Part shown: piece after piece, positions 32,401-43,670 of the stretch | Layout: every line of letters begins with the position of its first letter | Position numbering within the stretch: position 1 is the first letter of the stretch | NCBI RefSeq assembly: GCF_907164915.1 | Contig: NC_061867.1 | Coordinates: 41,648,338-41,712,337 of the forward strand | From: Impatiens glandulifera | Taxonomy: Eukaryota > Streptophyta > Magnoliopsida > Ericales > Balsaminaceae | DNA: 64,000 bases | Direction: 5' to 3' | Position numbers and translations under genes: made by a program | The notes under the pieces: generated by a model | Seen by the model: only the letters and a program-made list of their open reading frames with translations | The model's database searches: none | What the model was told of the DNA's origin: nothing

Positions 32401-32924
32401 ATAAGGCCTCCAAGAAAATGAAGAAATGGGCGGACCAAAAAAGGCGGGCAGTCGAATTCGAGGTGGGGGACAAAGTAATGATGAAGTTACTTCCACAACA
32501 ATTCAAGTCTCTACGATCTGTGCACAAGGGGCTTGTACGTAGATACGAAGGACCATTCACAATCGAGGCACGCGTGGGAAATGTGGCATATCGATTGGAG
32601 TTGCCGCCCAAACTAAAGATCCATCCGGTATTCCACGTAAGTAAACTTAAACCATTTCATGAGGATACGGAGAATGTAGAGAGAGGACAATCCAATCGAG
32701 CAGCAACGGCCGTCACGACATCCTTCGACAAGTATATCACGTAAATTATATCGCATAGAGAAATTAGAAGAAGGGGTGTTTCCCTTTACGTCGAATACTT
32801 TGTACGATGGAAAGACCTTCCCGATGCCGAGAGTAGCTGGGAAAAAGAAGACCATTTGTGGCAATTCAAGAAGAAGATTGAAGAATACCGGTCCAAGGTC
32901 GAGCCGAGGGCGGCCACGACTTAG
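29391..32924 (+). pseudogene. pol: Chromovirus pro-pol with eight in-frame stops and chromodomain
   Basis: One continuous frame over 3.5 kb, broken only by stops at 29853, 30234, 30717, 31332, 31461, 31545, 31782 and 32742 (first bases). No frameshift is needed to follow the domains: protease with LVDTGATHNF; reverse transcriptase ([25 protein letters not shown], catalytic YLDDIVVYS); RNase H (QTDASDFAIGGVLMQ, YTVHEKEM); integrase zinc site (GHPGMHRT, CLICQQDK) and core (SMDYITTLP, SDRDPRFTGKFW, QTDGQTERVN); then a linker with KLKIHPVFHVSKLK and a chromodomain (YFVRWKDLPDAESSWE), ending TAG 32922-32924. The chromodomain places it in the chromovirus branch and normally guides integration to chromatin. 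This copy is dead. Confidence 0.9.
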
Positions 32925-32933
32925 GTGGGGGAG
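32924..32933 (+). other. Polypurine tract of chromovirus
   Basis: GGTGGGGGAG overlapping the pol stop and two bases before the TGTCAT start of the 3' LTR. Confidence 0.75.
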
Positions 32934-32935
32934 TA

Positions 32936-33353
32936 TGTCATGGCCCATTTGTGAGAGGGCCCAATCAAGAGGAGTAGAGGTCCACCAAGTCATGGCCCAA
33001 ATCCAAGAAGGGAGAAGAGTGAAACCAAACAAGACTTAACCAAAACCACACTCCACCTACCCATCATTAATGCATTTAATGTTTTCTCCTTAACCACCAC
33101 CCACCTATCCATCATTAATGCATTACCTATCCATCATTAATGCATTTAATGTTTTACTTGTAATTACACAATCTCCTTTAAATACATTTAGTCACACCTT
33201 GTAAAGTAGTTGAATACCACTCTTATTCTCAAAATTTTGTTTCTCTCTCTAAAGTATTCTTACATTGAGTTTTCTTGTTTAAAAAAGGCTTACTAAGTTA
33301 GAATCTCTTCGATCTAACTTAGTGCCACACGGATCTACTTTTAGCCCGTGACA
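32936..33353 (+). repeat. 3' LTR of chromovirus
   Basis: 418 bp, TGTCATGGCCC...CCCGTGACA. It ends 197 bases before the stop codon of the P450 gene, which is on the other strand, so the two would be transcribed towards each other. Confidence 0.88.
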
Positions 33354-33549
33354 CTAGGCTTATGACTTTTTTTAGCTGAACAATTGACTAGGATGAGATT
33401 GAAGTCTTCCGAAACTAATATCAGAAAATACAATATAAAACATTGAAAAGCTAGTTACATGAAAAACTAACTTGTATGCAATTTTAACATTCAATTATCA
33501 ATGTTCTCAAACAATTTATTATACTAGAAATCCGAAAAATCACTAGCAA

Positions 33550-35732
33550 TTACTCCTGATTATGTTTGATGGGCACAAGGCGAAGAGGCAACTTCTTGTG
33601 AGTAGTAAGACCAAATTCCTCTTCTAGGCTAATATCTTCAATTGACGTTCCTTTAGGCAACTCCCAATCAAAAGAATGCAATAAGTTTGCTAGAACAAGT
33701 TCAACATTGGTGCTTCCCATTGCCATACCAGGACAAATCCTTCTGCCACTACCAAATGGGATCAACTCGAAGTGTCGCCCATTAAAATCAACCTCGCTCT
33801 TCTCAAACCTCTCAGGATAGTACTCCTCTGGCCTATCCCAAATCTTGGGGTCACGACCTATAGCCCAAACATTAACAAATATCATTGTTTTTGGGTACAC
33901 ATCGTAGCCACCTATCTTGCAATGTTTCATGCATTCTCGAGGGATTAGTAAAGTTGCCGGGGGATGAAGCCTGAAAGTTTCTTTCACAACCATTTTTAAA
34001 TATTTAAGTTTATCCACATCTTCATGTCTAACCATGTCTTTTTTACCCACTAGAGCTCGGATCTCAGATCGAACCTTACGCATCACTCTTGGATTCCTCG
34101 ATAATTCTGTCATTGCCCATACGGTTGAGATGGAAGAGGTGTCTATTCCGCCAATAAATATATCCTGAAAATTACATAAAATATTTTGTGATATTAATTT
34201 TTGTCATACTAAAACATTAACTAAACAATGATTTTGAATAAAAGAAATCTTCATAGAAAAAACAATTCAATCGAAAAATAGGTAATTATTACAAATTTAA
34301 TCAAAATACAAAGTAGAACATTGAAGACCTTGTTGGGATTTAAGTTATTTAAATAATGTATTTTTTTATTTATAAAAAGTTACGAAAAATTGAATTATTG
34401 GTGAAACAATTTAAAGTATATTAATATTTAATAAGAAAGTTTATTTTAAAAAATAAATACAAGATAAGTAAGAGAGCAATAAATTATTTAAATAATTTAT
34501 GCCCTAATAAAAGTCACCAAAATAATAAATAAGAAAGCTTAATTAAGTTGAATGGTGGATGCCCTCCTCCATATATAATATTTAAATGAAAAAGAAAAAA
34601 GAGCGACTCTGAAAATCGGGACTCGCATAGCGAAGGGATCACATTGTTATACAAAAGAGACCTGACTGTTATATAAAAGGAACATCGCTATTATACAAAG
34701 GGGACCCTGAGTAGGCGAAGTCCCCTTTGTATAACAACGATATCCCTTTTTATAACAATGAAGTTCTTTCACTGTACGAATCGCGATTTCAGAGTCGTAA
34801 TATATCATTTCCCAAAAAAATAAAAAGGAGGAGAAACTTACAAAAAGCATAGCCTTAACATGATCCAAGGAGAAACCAAATGAAGTTTTGTCATCCTTAT
34901 GTAATCTAAGCAATATGTCAACGATATCCTCCTTATCCGGTTTGATTCTAGCAGGATTGAGATGTTCTTCAATGACCCTATTTAGAAAAACATCGAAATT
35001 CAATGCCCACTTCTTGAGCCTTGAATATTTCCCGGTCATAGTGTCAATGATCCACCCAAACGTAGGAAAATAATCGGTCGCCCAAAAACAACTCAACATT
35101 TCAAGAGCATCATGTATAGCCAACTCAAATTTCTTATGGTCAAATTGTTTCCCCTCATAACTCTTTCCAAAAGCAACCTTACACAAGATATTGTTAAGCA
35201 ATGAAAATACCTTCTCCCCCATCTCCATCTCACGATCCAAATTATTCGCAGAAAGAGCCTCGATGAAACTCTTGACTTCGGATTCTCTAATGGATGCGAA
35301 TGAGCCGACTCTTTTCACCGAGAAGAGCTCCAAAACACACAACTTCCTCATCTCTCGCCAATAATCATTGTAAGGCACAAATGTGATGTCCAACAAATTG
35401 TATGACAACATTTTAGGACCATAAGAAGGTGGCCTACTGCAACAATCGACATCATTAGTCTTGAGAACCTCTTCCGCCATCTGCGACGATGAAACGACCA
35501 GAGTAGGGATTTGACCTAGTTTCAACAGCATCACAGGGCCATATTTCTTGGCAAGCTCTCTCATGGCTTGATGAGGAAGGGAACCAAGTTGATGCAAGTT
35601 TCCGATGATTGGTAGTGTTTTCGGGGATGGTGGATGAACGCCCACATGTTTTTTCTTGCCTTTCAAAAGAGTGAAAGAAATTGAGGCTATGAGAAGGAGA
35701 GAGGCGAAGAAGTACAATGAAATTATCTCCAT
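33550..35732 (-). CDS. Cytochrome P450, CYP71-type, two exons
   Basis: A membrane-bound A-type P450 monooxygenase, probably in specialised metabolism at the ER. Exon 1 is 35732-34842 and exon 2 is 34164-33550, with a 677-base phase-0 intron; together 501 residues, normal for the family. The start is the ATG at 35732 (a TTG-led extension upstream is not real). Features: hydrophobic anchor ~4-23, then KGKKK and the hinge PPSP (~34-37); I-helix GGIDTS (~302-307) for oxygen activation; K-helix KETFRLHPP with ExxR (~359-362); PERF (YYPERF); heme loop FGSGRRICPG with the cysteine ligand near 441. It has all key residues and no stop. Its neighbour at 45461-47488 has the same intron position and an exon 2 of identical length, so they are tandem duplicates. 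The substrate cannot be read from sequence. Confidence 0.93.
34603..34798. mobile_element. MITE-like inverted repeat in P450 intron
   Basis: CGACTCTGAAAATCGGGACTCGC at the left end pairs with GCGATTTCAGAGTCG at the right end. Inside are three near-copies of TTATACAAAAGGGGAC-type sequence. It is inside the intron of the first P450 and no counterpart is visible in the intron of its paralogue (46076-46594). Confidence 0.55.
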
Positions 35733-35806
35733 TTTATCTAGTGATGCATGCAAAATGCAAAGAAGACTACAAATAATGTGTGGAGTTCACTATCTATGAC
35801 ACTTCC

Positions 35807-35813
35807 ATTTATA
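35807..35813 (-). promoter_or_regulatory. TATA box of first P450 gene
   Basis: On the minus strand GGCTATAAATGGAAG, 74 bases before the ATG at 35732. The paralogue has GGCTATAAAATGAA at the matching place (47526-47532). Confidence 0.7.
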
Positions 35814-35874
35814 GCCATTCAAATTACTAATTATTGTAATCTTTTAATTTTTTTTAATTTTTTTTATGGTATTA

Positions 35875-36721
35875 GAGCATCAGCAGCGCACAAACAAGAC
35901 CTCTGCCCTCTTATTTTGTGAAATCAATATTCCACATCAGCAGAAAACCGGCACACATTGTAGTTGGCCAAAACACTCCAATGCTTCCGCCCGCCCTCTT
36001 ATCTAAATAATAAATTTTATTTATAATATTTTAAATAAATAACTAATTTATAATATAGGAATATTATAACTAATATTCTTATATTATAGCTATATTATAG
36101 GAAAATTTGAGATTTTAAACTCACGTATTAATATAATTAATAAAAAATATATTAATTTATTTAAAAAATATATTTATTAATTAAATATATAAGTAATATT
36201 CCTGTATTATATATATTATAGGAGAATTTAAAATTTCACTCTTAAAATATATTAATATAATTAATAGAAAATATAAAATATTTTTATAATTTAAAATATA
36301 TTATAATATTAAAAACGAATAAATTTGAGAATATATAACATATATTCTTATATTATAGGAAAATTTGAGAATATATAATTAATATTTCTATATTATAATA
36401 AAATATTATAATATTTTTATAATTAAATATATAATTAATATTATTATAATTTAATATATAATTAATATTCTTATCTTATAGTAAAACTGTAGAATATAAT
36501 GTTACTTAAAAATAGTAGAAAAAAATATTATAATTAAATATATAACTAATATTCATATATTATATAATATTATATAATGATGAAAAAGTCAGAGGAGGGC
36601 ATGACTGAGGGCACTGCCCTCTTTTTGCTTTTATCTACAATGCAAACAAATGAAAAAAACCAATGACCTGCCCTTTTTCACGCTGTCTCATGCGGGCACA
36701 GGTCATTCGCTAGAGATACTC
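35875..36721. mobile_element. Harbinger-like MITE with TTA target duplication
   Basis: An 847-bp element. Left end GAGCATCAGCAGCG and right end CGCTAGAGATACTC are imperfect inverted repeats (10 of 14 matching) flanked by TTA on both sides (35872-35874, 36722-36724), the 3-base duplication typical of PIF/Harbinger elements. Both ends have CTGCCCTCTT-type GC-rich parts; the middle (36000-36560) is a degenerate array of AT-rich units such as AATATATAACTAATATTCTTATATTATA. It begins only ~60 bases upstream of the TATA box of the first P450 gene. No coding capacity. Confidence 0.7.
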
Positions 36722-37270
36722 TTAGATTCAGATGTATTTGGAATTTGAATTGAAAAGAATTCAGATTTTGAACTATAATTTGTTCAGATTAAATTTGATC
36801 TTATCCAGTTTAGGAATTGTAATTCAATATTTTCTAAATATTAAAATTATAATTATAATACAAGTACACATATCCAAACATGGTAACATAAAAAAATAAA
36901 GAAATAAAATTTAGTATTTCATCAATAACTCTTAAGAATCTTTATCATTTTTCAATATTTAATAATTTAATACATCCTCACCAAAAAATTCTAACTCTCA
37001 TTAATGAATTGCAATAATAAATAAACTAAAAATAAAAGAAAGCTATTTTCATATAACTGTAATTTGAATTGCAGTTGAGATATTATACAGTTGAAATTTA
37101 ATTATACTTTTTGATTAATTAAATGCTTCTAGAAGATAGACTACTTTTAGAAGATAAAATAGAGAGAATCCGGGAAATTTAGTATTTCATCAATAACTTC
37201 TAGAAGATAGACTACTTTTTGATCCAACATAGGCATTCATGTCAAACACTTTTTTTGCTTATAATTTTTT
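36722..37270. other. AT-rich intergenic DNA with short direct repeats
   Basis: No gene. AATTTAGTATTTCATCAATAACT occurs near 36908 and 37177, and CTTCTAGAAGATAGACTACTTTT near 37126 and 37196, showing local duplication. Confidence 0.45.
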
Positions 37271-37628
37271 GGGAAATTTGTACGATAGATACCTTAAAGA
37301 TACACTTATTTGATTTTTTTTTAAACGCATAAAATTAAATATGTTGGTGATATTTTTTTTTTTTTTTTGACGATTTTGTCCATGTCGCCAACGTCCACAT
37401 TCGCGAGACGCAACTGGCATTCGCAAGACGCAACTGACAATCGCGTGACAAAATTTTTTATTTTATTTTATTTTTTATAATTTTTTTTTCGTCTCACAAT
37501 TGCCGGTTGTGTCTCGCAACTGAGATATTTTTGTCCAAAAAATAAAAGTGTCACTAGCGTATTTAATTTTCTGTGCTCGTCAAAAAGTAAAATATGAGCA
37601 TCTTTAAGGTCATTTAATCAAATTTCCC
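37271..37628. mobile_element. MITE, same family as 18498-18785
   Basis: Begins GGGAAATTTG and ends CAAATTTCCC, a perfect 10-base inverted repeat. The subterminal ACCTTAAAGATAC / TCTTTAAGGTCATTTAATC also pairs. The middle is GC-rich with two copies of a CATTCGC(G/A)AGACGCAACTG unit. The right half contains ATATTTTTGTCCAAAAAATAAAAGTG, matching the GTCCGAAAAATTGAAAGTG of the first copy. Confidence 0.7.
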
Positions 37629-39532
37629 AATTTTTGTGGTTAATGTTCAAATATACAATTTTGAACTGACAGCTCGATCTCTATTATTGTAGTTATAAAA
37701 AAAAATTATTTTTAAAAATTTATTAGATTTTTTTCTTCTTATTTTTAAATATAATTGCTACGAATTATTAGACTAGACAATTAAACTCTATTTCTTATAC
37801 AAAAGTTATTTAAAAATAAAAACAATAAAATAGTTCTTAAACTATAGGTATTTAAAAAAAAAACAAATTGGGATTTTCATTATTTTGAAATACATTTTGA
37901 CCTATTTTCTTTTCCAAAGAGGATACGCATAGGCCCCGGTCATATATATATCACTCTTTAAATTGCATGGAAAATAAAAATTTGTCCAGTCTTAAAAAAA
38001 AAAAAAAAAAAGAAAATTAAAATTTTATAATAATAATAAAGATATTATAAAACAAGTAAGAATAAAAAAGAAATAATTGTACAAATTACCATTTAAAAGA
38101 AATATTGTATAAATTACCATTTAAAAAAAACTTGATTATTTTCTCAAAATTTGAAGAAGCGATATTTGATTGGATTCTTTTTATTCTTAAATAATATTTA
38201 AATTAAAATAAAATTCGTGAAAAAGATTAATGTCAAACTAAAACCACATAATTAAAAGAGTTTGTTCCTTCTCTGAGTTCTATTTTTTTTTTTTCAAAAG
38301 AGATAACTTAGAATTTGAGGAGGGTAATCATATTATTATTTTTATGGGTGTACTAATTTTAAATTGACCCCTCTTTCGAGTTTGGATTTAGTTTATATAA
38401 GAAAAATGTTTTGTTTTTGGGGTAATTTTTACTAACATGTCATTTTTAGCAATTTCAAACACACTAACATGTAATTTTTAATTATTAAGAAATTCAACAT
38501 GAAGTGATTACAATGTTAATCACTATATTAGATTTGTTATACTTTAATAACCTAAAATAAGCTTCAACACTAGTGTACGATGAAAACGATTTAAAGGAAA
38601 TATGATCAAGCATATCCTCGTGATCAAACTTTTTTTCGGTTATTTTATTTAATTGCACTTTATTTGAATATTTTGTAACATCATATTTGTGAATACAAGA
38701 TTTTGTATTTTTTTTTTAACAAAATTTATATAATTTTACCATCAATTGTCTTCTAAACAACACATTCATTCATCCCAAATAAATAATGACGTTTTTATTA
38801 ATTTGAATAACGGACTCTAACTCTAACTCTAACTATCCTACAAATAATAACTTTGAAAATTCATAGTCAAATAAAATTGACTATTATGCATATAACATTC
38901 AAATATTCAATTATCACAATTGTTCAATATTTGCTTAATTTATTTTAACTGAAACTGAAAAGTGTCTAGTTAATACATTTTATTGATGATTCAACTTCAT
39001 TCATTATAGTTAATGACAATTAAAGGTGCTGGATTGTTATTTGAAATTGATTTGTATTTGACTTTTTTAAATTGTTTTATTATGGCTTCACATATTCTTG
39101 TATTGTTATTCAATGATAATTATTTAAGTACTAATAAGTTCAATGCGCAGTAAATAATTACAATGTTTAATCACTATTGATTTTTTTTTTTTTTTTACTT
39201 TTGTAAGATACTCGGCTACAATAAAAACAGTTGACACCAGAATTTTAATTTCTATGCTTCAACATAAGAGCAAGACATTGAAATTGTTCAAGGGAAAATG
39301 TATAACACATATCTCTAATCTTAATTTTCGGTGATTTTGTTTCATTACCCTTTATTTAATTTATTTGCAATTTTGTATTTGTGAATATAAGTATTCTGAA
39401 GACTTAGAAATTTGACATACCTTATCTTATAAATAATATTATTATTTTTATAATAATATTGAAAAAATATTTTGAATTTTTATATTTAAAATAATTTAAA
39501 AAAGAATTAAGGATGAAATTAGGATTAATTAT
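37629..39532. other. AT-rich intergenic DNA without recognised genes
   Basis: Homopolymer A and T runs, no credible ORF on either strand. CTCTAACTCTAACTCTAAC near 38817-38835 is a short microsatellite and not a plant telomere repeat. Confidence 0.5.
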
Positions 39533-40294
39533 TGTTATAATTAAACCCTACCTGGAAAATTATTTGAAAACCCAAAAATAATTTAAGGTTAAAATATTGT
39601 ATCTAGTTTACCCAAATTAGACCAAAGAAGAGTGTACAAATATTTAATTGTGATTTATTCATGATTTATGTTTAATTCATGACTTAAACCAATTAAATAA
39701 AATACCCCAAAATACAAAAAATAAAATAAAATATAATCATAATTGTTATTATGATTCTAGAAATATTTTTTTTGTTAAATATTTGGTGAAGAAATGAATT
39801 TAAAAGGAATTAAAAATCGATTTTAATAAACCTTTTAAACAAAAATAAAATCGGGTAATCCTGTGTAGCTGAATTTTTGTTAAAACTTTGCAACAGGATC
39901 CTAGACCATCAAATGAGCACCCAAATCTCATCAAACAACCAAAAACGCGCCAGCGCAACTAGCCACAATGTATCAACTAACGGGATGGACTAACCCCGTT
40001 AGTCAATACCGCTGACCGCGGACGGAACGCGAATGCTGTTAGTTGAAACACCGTCATTTCAGCCATCTTCTTCGATGTGATGCAAGGTTCTCCGGAAACA
40101 CGACCTCACCGACACGATTCTTCTAGAAGCTTCAGCTCATGCTACGGGCATCCTTATTGCTTCAAATTTTGGCCACAACTCCCCCTTATCCTCCAGCCTT
40201 ATCCTACCATAGATAAGGCTGTCACGTTTTAGCGATAAGAATGGAAAATGTTAAATCTGACTTCAATTACCCTCCCCGACCACCTTAGAGGTAG

Positions 40295-40302
40295 TATAAA
40301 TA
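40295..40302 (+). promoter_or_regulatory. TATA box of the Tat/Ogre-like LTR
   Basis: TATAAATA in GAGGTAGTATAAATACTCCTC. Confidence 0.45.
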
Positions 40303-41359
40303 CTCCTCATTGCTCTGTGAAGAAAATCATCGAACAACATCCAAGAATTACACACTGAATCAATTTGTGAAGAATCCGGCCAATATTGATTTTTGAAAAT
40401 CTTTTTCGGCGTCTCCTACTTCGATCCAGGCTTCTAGATAGTTTCCAACACCTTTCAGGAGTGTTCTCCAGCTGTTGGTATGAATTCAGAAGCCTTAAGT
40501 TTTAGTTTGTAATCAAAACTTTGAATATTTTTCAAAGTTTTCTTGTTTGATCGGATTTGATCTATTTTTGAACTTGATTATGTGATTTCTTTGTTGATAA
40601 TCATTATATATATATCATCTATGAACTTTCTGTGGAAAGAGAATCGATCAAATCAATTTGAATTAAAAAATTTGAAAATTTAAGTTTGAAAACTGGATTT
40701 TTAAAATTTTTGCGTTCTTAGTTTTAATCTGGATTTTTTTTATCTAGTTAGTTGCTATACATGTTTGTTAACATGTTATGATTATTTCCAAGCAATTGTA
40801 GCATTGTTTTAGTCATATTTGATCAAACTGTAGTTTTAAAATTTAAACTTAAAAGCTAGATTTTGAAATCTTGTGTTCTGGAGTTTATTCCGGATTTGTT
40901 AATCTAATTAATTGTTATATATGTAAACATGTTAGGATGAATTCCAAGTAACTGTTTCATCAATTTGATCATTTTTGATCAATTTGTGTTTTTGTTTTTT
41001 TTGGGTTTTGATTCAATCTTTAAAAATTGTTTTAATTTTTGAATGATGTTCTTGTTTTGGTTGAGTTCAACTATATTCATCATTTCAAGATAATGAAACA
41101 AAAATCTGACCTTGAAATGGCTTAATTTGAAAGATCTCAAAATTTGACATAGAAATGGTATTTTGAAATTGATCTTTGTAAAGATCCTAAAATCGTGATT
41201 TATGTTAGGGATTTTGTTCTTATGATCATATGAACTAACTGTAGCTTACGGATCATGATTTCATGATCCCAATCAAAAGATATAAGTTTATGAAATTTTG
41301 ACCAAATCAAGAACACTTCGGTCCTGCATCCGATTGAAGATCTTAGTCGCGACTGAGGA

Positions 41360-41840
41360 GTTTGACCGATGAACTTAGCCAACGACCGAGGAATCCGACC
41401 GAGAAAATTGATTTGGGACCGAGGATCCTAGGACCGAATTTTTGACCTAAGACCGGTGTTCTTCAGCTCCGACCGAGGACCATGGCCGGTGTTCTTGAGG
41501 AAGGACTGAGCCCCGCTACTGATGATTTTAGCCTAAGACCGTGTACTAAAACTGAGAGCCTCTATCATAGGACCGATGATTAGGACCAAGCCTCCTAGAC
41601 CTAGGACCGGTAAAACTAACCTTAACTCTATACCTAGGACCATAGTTATAAAACCCTAGGACCGAACACCTAGATCGGTAGACTTGACTTGGGACCGAGC
41701 CTCCTAGGTCTACGACCAAGCCGCTTGAGTTTGGTACCGAGCTCTCTGGTCTATTGACCCATATGAACCGAACCATGGTCTGGACCTCTCCGATCTTGAC
41801 CGAGCCTGACCAAGTCTAGATCGGCCGAAACGAACCCAGA
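41360..41840 (+). repeat. GACCGAGG-rich dispersed motif cluster
   Basis: About ten GACCGA occurrences in under 500 bases, often as GGGACCGAGG, CTAGGACCGA or CCGACCGAGGA, with irregular spacing. GC content is clearly higher than in the flanks. Similar CTAGGACCGAGGCC and TAGGACCGAGACCGGG occur in both LTRs of the element at 60381-62699. Confidence 0.6.
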
Positions 41841-42371
41841 CCCTAGGACTCTAGTCTAGGTCTGTTTGGTTCGGATTTTCAAAACCCAAAATTATTTTTG
41901 TAATTTTAAAACTCAAACCCATTTTTAAATAATTTCGAAAGATCAGAAAATGATATTTTTATATTTTCGGGATGATTCATAAACCAATATTTTGGATAAG
42001 GCCCCGTTCGAGATTTATTTTTAAATTTTTAATACCTTCCTTTGACATTTTTAGATTTTGTTAAACTTGATACCAACGCAACAGGTACACACCCCTTTCA
42101 AATAATTTTGTATAATTATTTACGCAACATAAGCCCATCCTCATTTAGAACTCATAAACTACTAATCAAAGAAAATAAGTGTTATAAATGAATTTATCGT
42201 AACCAGACTTTGTTTATTTTACCAAATTTTAAAAACGACCTTAGGCGGGCATGAAAGACATAGCGCGGAAGCCCTTTCTTGAGCGTAAACAGACAATAAA
42301 CCCCCTTTTCAAAAACTCTAGTATAAATACATTTGTACACGTATCATTTTATTGATTTTCATAAAATCACT

Positions 42372-42382
42372 TGGCGACTCTG
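42372..42382 (+). other. Primer-binding site, Tat/Ogre type
   Basis: TGGCGACTCTG, two bases after the presumed LTR end. It is the only trace of the internal region besides ~80 AT-rich bases. Confidence 0.45.
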
Positions 42383-42463
42383 ATTTTCAAATAAACAATA
42401 TTTTTAAATTAATTATGTTTAATTGATTTAAATTGAGTTCAATTTAAATTGTTATTTAAACTC

Positions 42464-43665
42464 TGTTAGGATCTAGATCGCCGATAGTGGACCGAAGTCC
42501 GGCTAAAGGATAATCTATGACAACACTCAACGGTTGGCATTAATCCGGTTAAGAATTAACACCGGTTTCAATACTACACAAGCTGTCACAAACCCTTGAA
42601 CCAAGTTCAAGTGCGGAAGTGGTTTGTTTCAGATTGAAGCAACACACACACAGGATGAATAAAGATGGTATTTGGAGAATATCGGTTTGAAGATTAGTGA
42701 AGCGGTTAGGATGATATGAATCGGTTAAGATGTAGAACCGGTAGGAAGTAAAGCACGAGACATGTTTTTATGGATGTTCGGAGATAAAACTCCTACGTCA
42801 CCCCTTCTTTCTCAAACCACGAGAAGGATATTCACTAAGGAATACACAAACACAATACACGATCGAGTCTTATTTACTACTCGATAATCACTCGTACAAT
42901 TCTCACAGTAATTGTAATACACTTCACAAATACACACACTTAAGCTTTGAATCTTAGAGAGACAATGGCTTTTGATCACTTTGTAATTTTGGTTTGTTCT
43001 CTCTATATGTTTCAAATGTTGTGTTCTTGCTTGTTCAGCTTTTCCTTTTATAGGTGAAATGTGCCAACGGTCACATTTCTTCAACGAATACCTTTAGGGT
43101 AATCCTTGAATCTGATTGGTTGAGCAGATGATCAGCATAGTCTTAAATGCGGTTTAGGCTTCCAAGGCATGGAGCAGACCGACTTGATTTGTCTTTGCTT
43201 GATTATGGAAACTGTCGGTTGGACAGTTGCTTGCACCTGGGAGATTGCTCCTTTGACTTATACCAGAATGGTAATTTTTTTCCGGCGATCTTCTGCAGCC
43301 TGCAGCATAACATCAGACTTGTATGAACATGACAATATCACAATCTGAGTCGTTGATGTCATCTTCTGCATATGCCCAAAGTGTTTGTTTGCACCAATTT
43401 GTAAATTGTTCTTTATTTGATATCTTTGACTTCTTTCTCTAAATAGTCTTCTCGTTGGATTTGTTCTTTGGATTTGGATTGAATACTTCATTCCAACTGA
43501 TCATGTTAGCAGGTTGTTCAGTTCAACCGGATATCTTCAGGTTTTGGATTTGTCATTTGCTTTTTCTAGCCGGTTTGATTACTTGACCGGTTGTAGTTCT
43601 TAACCGTTCCTGCACAATAAGTTTGTTTTGTTAAGTTCTTATTAACCGGTCAATTTTATCTAACA
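42464..43665 (-). mobile_element. Solo LTR, same family as the older LTR at 970, with TSD AACTC
   Basis: 1202 bp. On the minus strand it runs TGTTAGATAAAATTGACCGG...CGATCTAGATCCTAACA. A perfect 5-base duplication AACTC flanks it (42459-42463 and 43666-43670). It shares the LTR start, the CACCTATAAAAGG promoter (minus, 43045-43052) and the GGGGTGACGTAGGAGT..ATCTCCGAACATCC block with 970-1662/15773-16397. No internal region: the two LTRs of a former full element have recombined. Confidence 0.93.
43045..43052 (-). promoter_or_regulatory. TATA box in solo LTR
   Basis: Minus strand TATAAAAG in TTTCACCTATAAAAGGAAAAGC. It is intact and could drive minus-strand transcription across the Tat/Ogre-like LTR. 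Confidence 0.6.
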
Positions 43666-43670
43666 AACTC

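Larger units (their letters stand above)
27825..33353 (+). mobile_element. Chromovirus (Ty3/gypsy) with both LTRs, coding region decayed by stop codons
   Basis: LTRs 27825-28271 and 32936-33353 start TGTCAC/TGTCAT and end GTGACA. A tRNA-Met primer-binding site (28274-28285) follows the first LTR, and a purine tract GGTGGGGGAG (32924-32933) precedes the second. Flanks share CTAG (27821-27824, 33354-33357), a 4-base match where 5 bases are usual. Gag, protease, RT, RNase H, integrase and a C-terminal chromodomain are present in Ty3/gypsy order. The LTRs differ mainly by transitions and by a length change in the CATTAATGCATT region. Confidence 0.9.
39533..42369 (+). repeat. Probable LTR of a Tat/Ogre-like Ty3/gypsy element, relic
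   Basis: The right end is supported by CAC TTGGCGACTCTG immediately after it: TGGCGACTCTG is the primer-binding type used by Tat/Ogre elements (complementary to a tRNA other than Met). A TATA box (TATAAATA, 40295-40302) with a TSS-like context lies in the left third, as expected for a long LTR. The left end (TGTTATAATTAAACCC at 39533) is a guess from the TG..CA rule. The ~480 bases at 41360-41840 are dense in GACCGA(G) motifs. No gag or pol follows; the internal region ends in a solo LTR. Confidence 0.4.

Noticed and set aside
27820..33358. A 5-base target duplication for the chromovirus
   Set aside because: CCTAG and CTAGG do not match as five bases; only CTAG (four) is shared.
34647..34841. 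Exon 1 of the first P450 continuing to 34647
   Set aside because: This is intron read-through after the donor TTT/GTAAGT at 34841; joining to exon 2 restores the I-helix.
38811..38840. Interstitial telomere repeat
   Set aside because: The unit is CTCTAA, not the plant CCCTAAA, and only about three copies exist.
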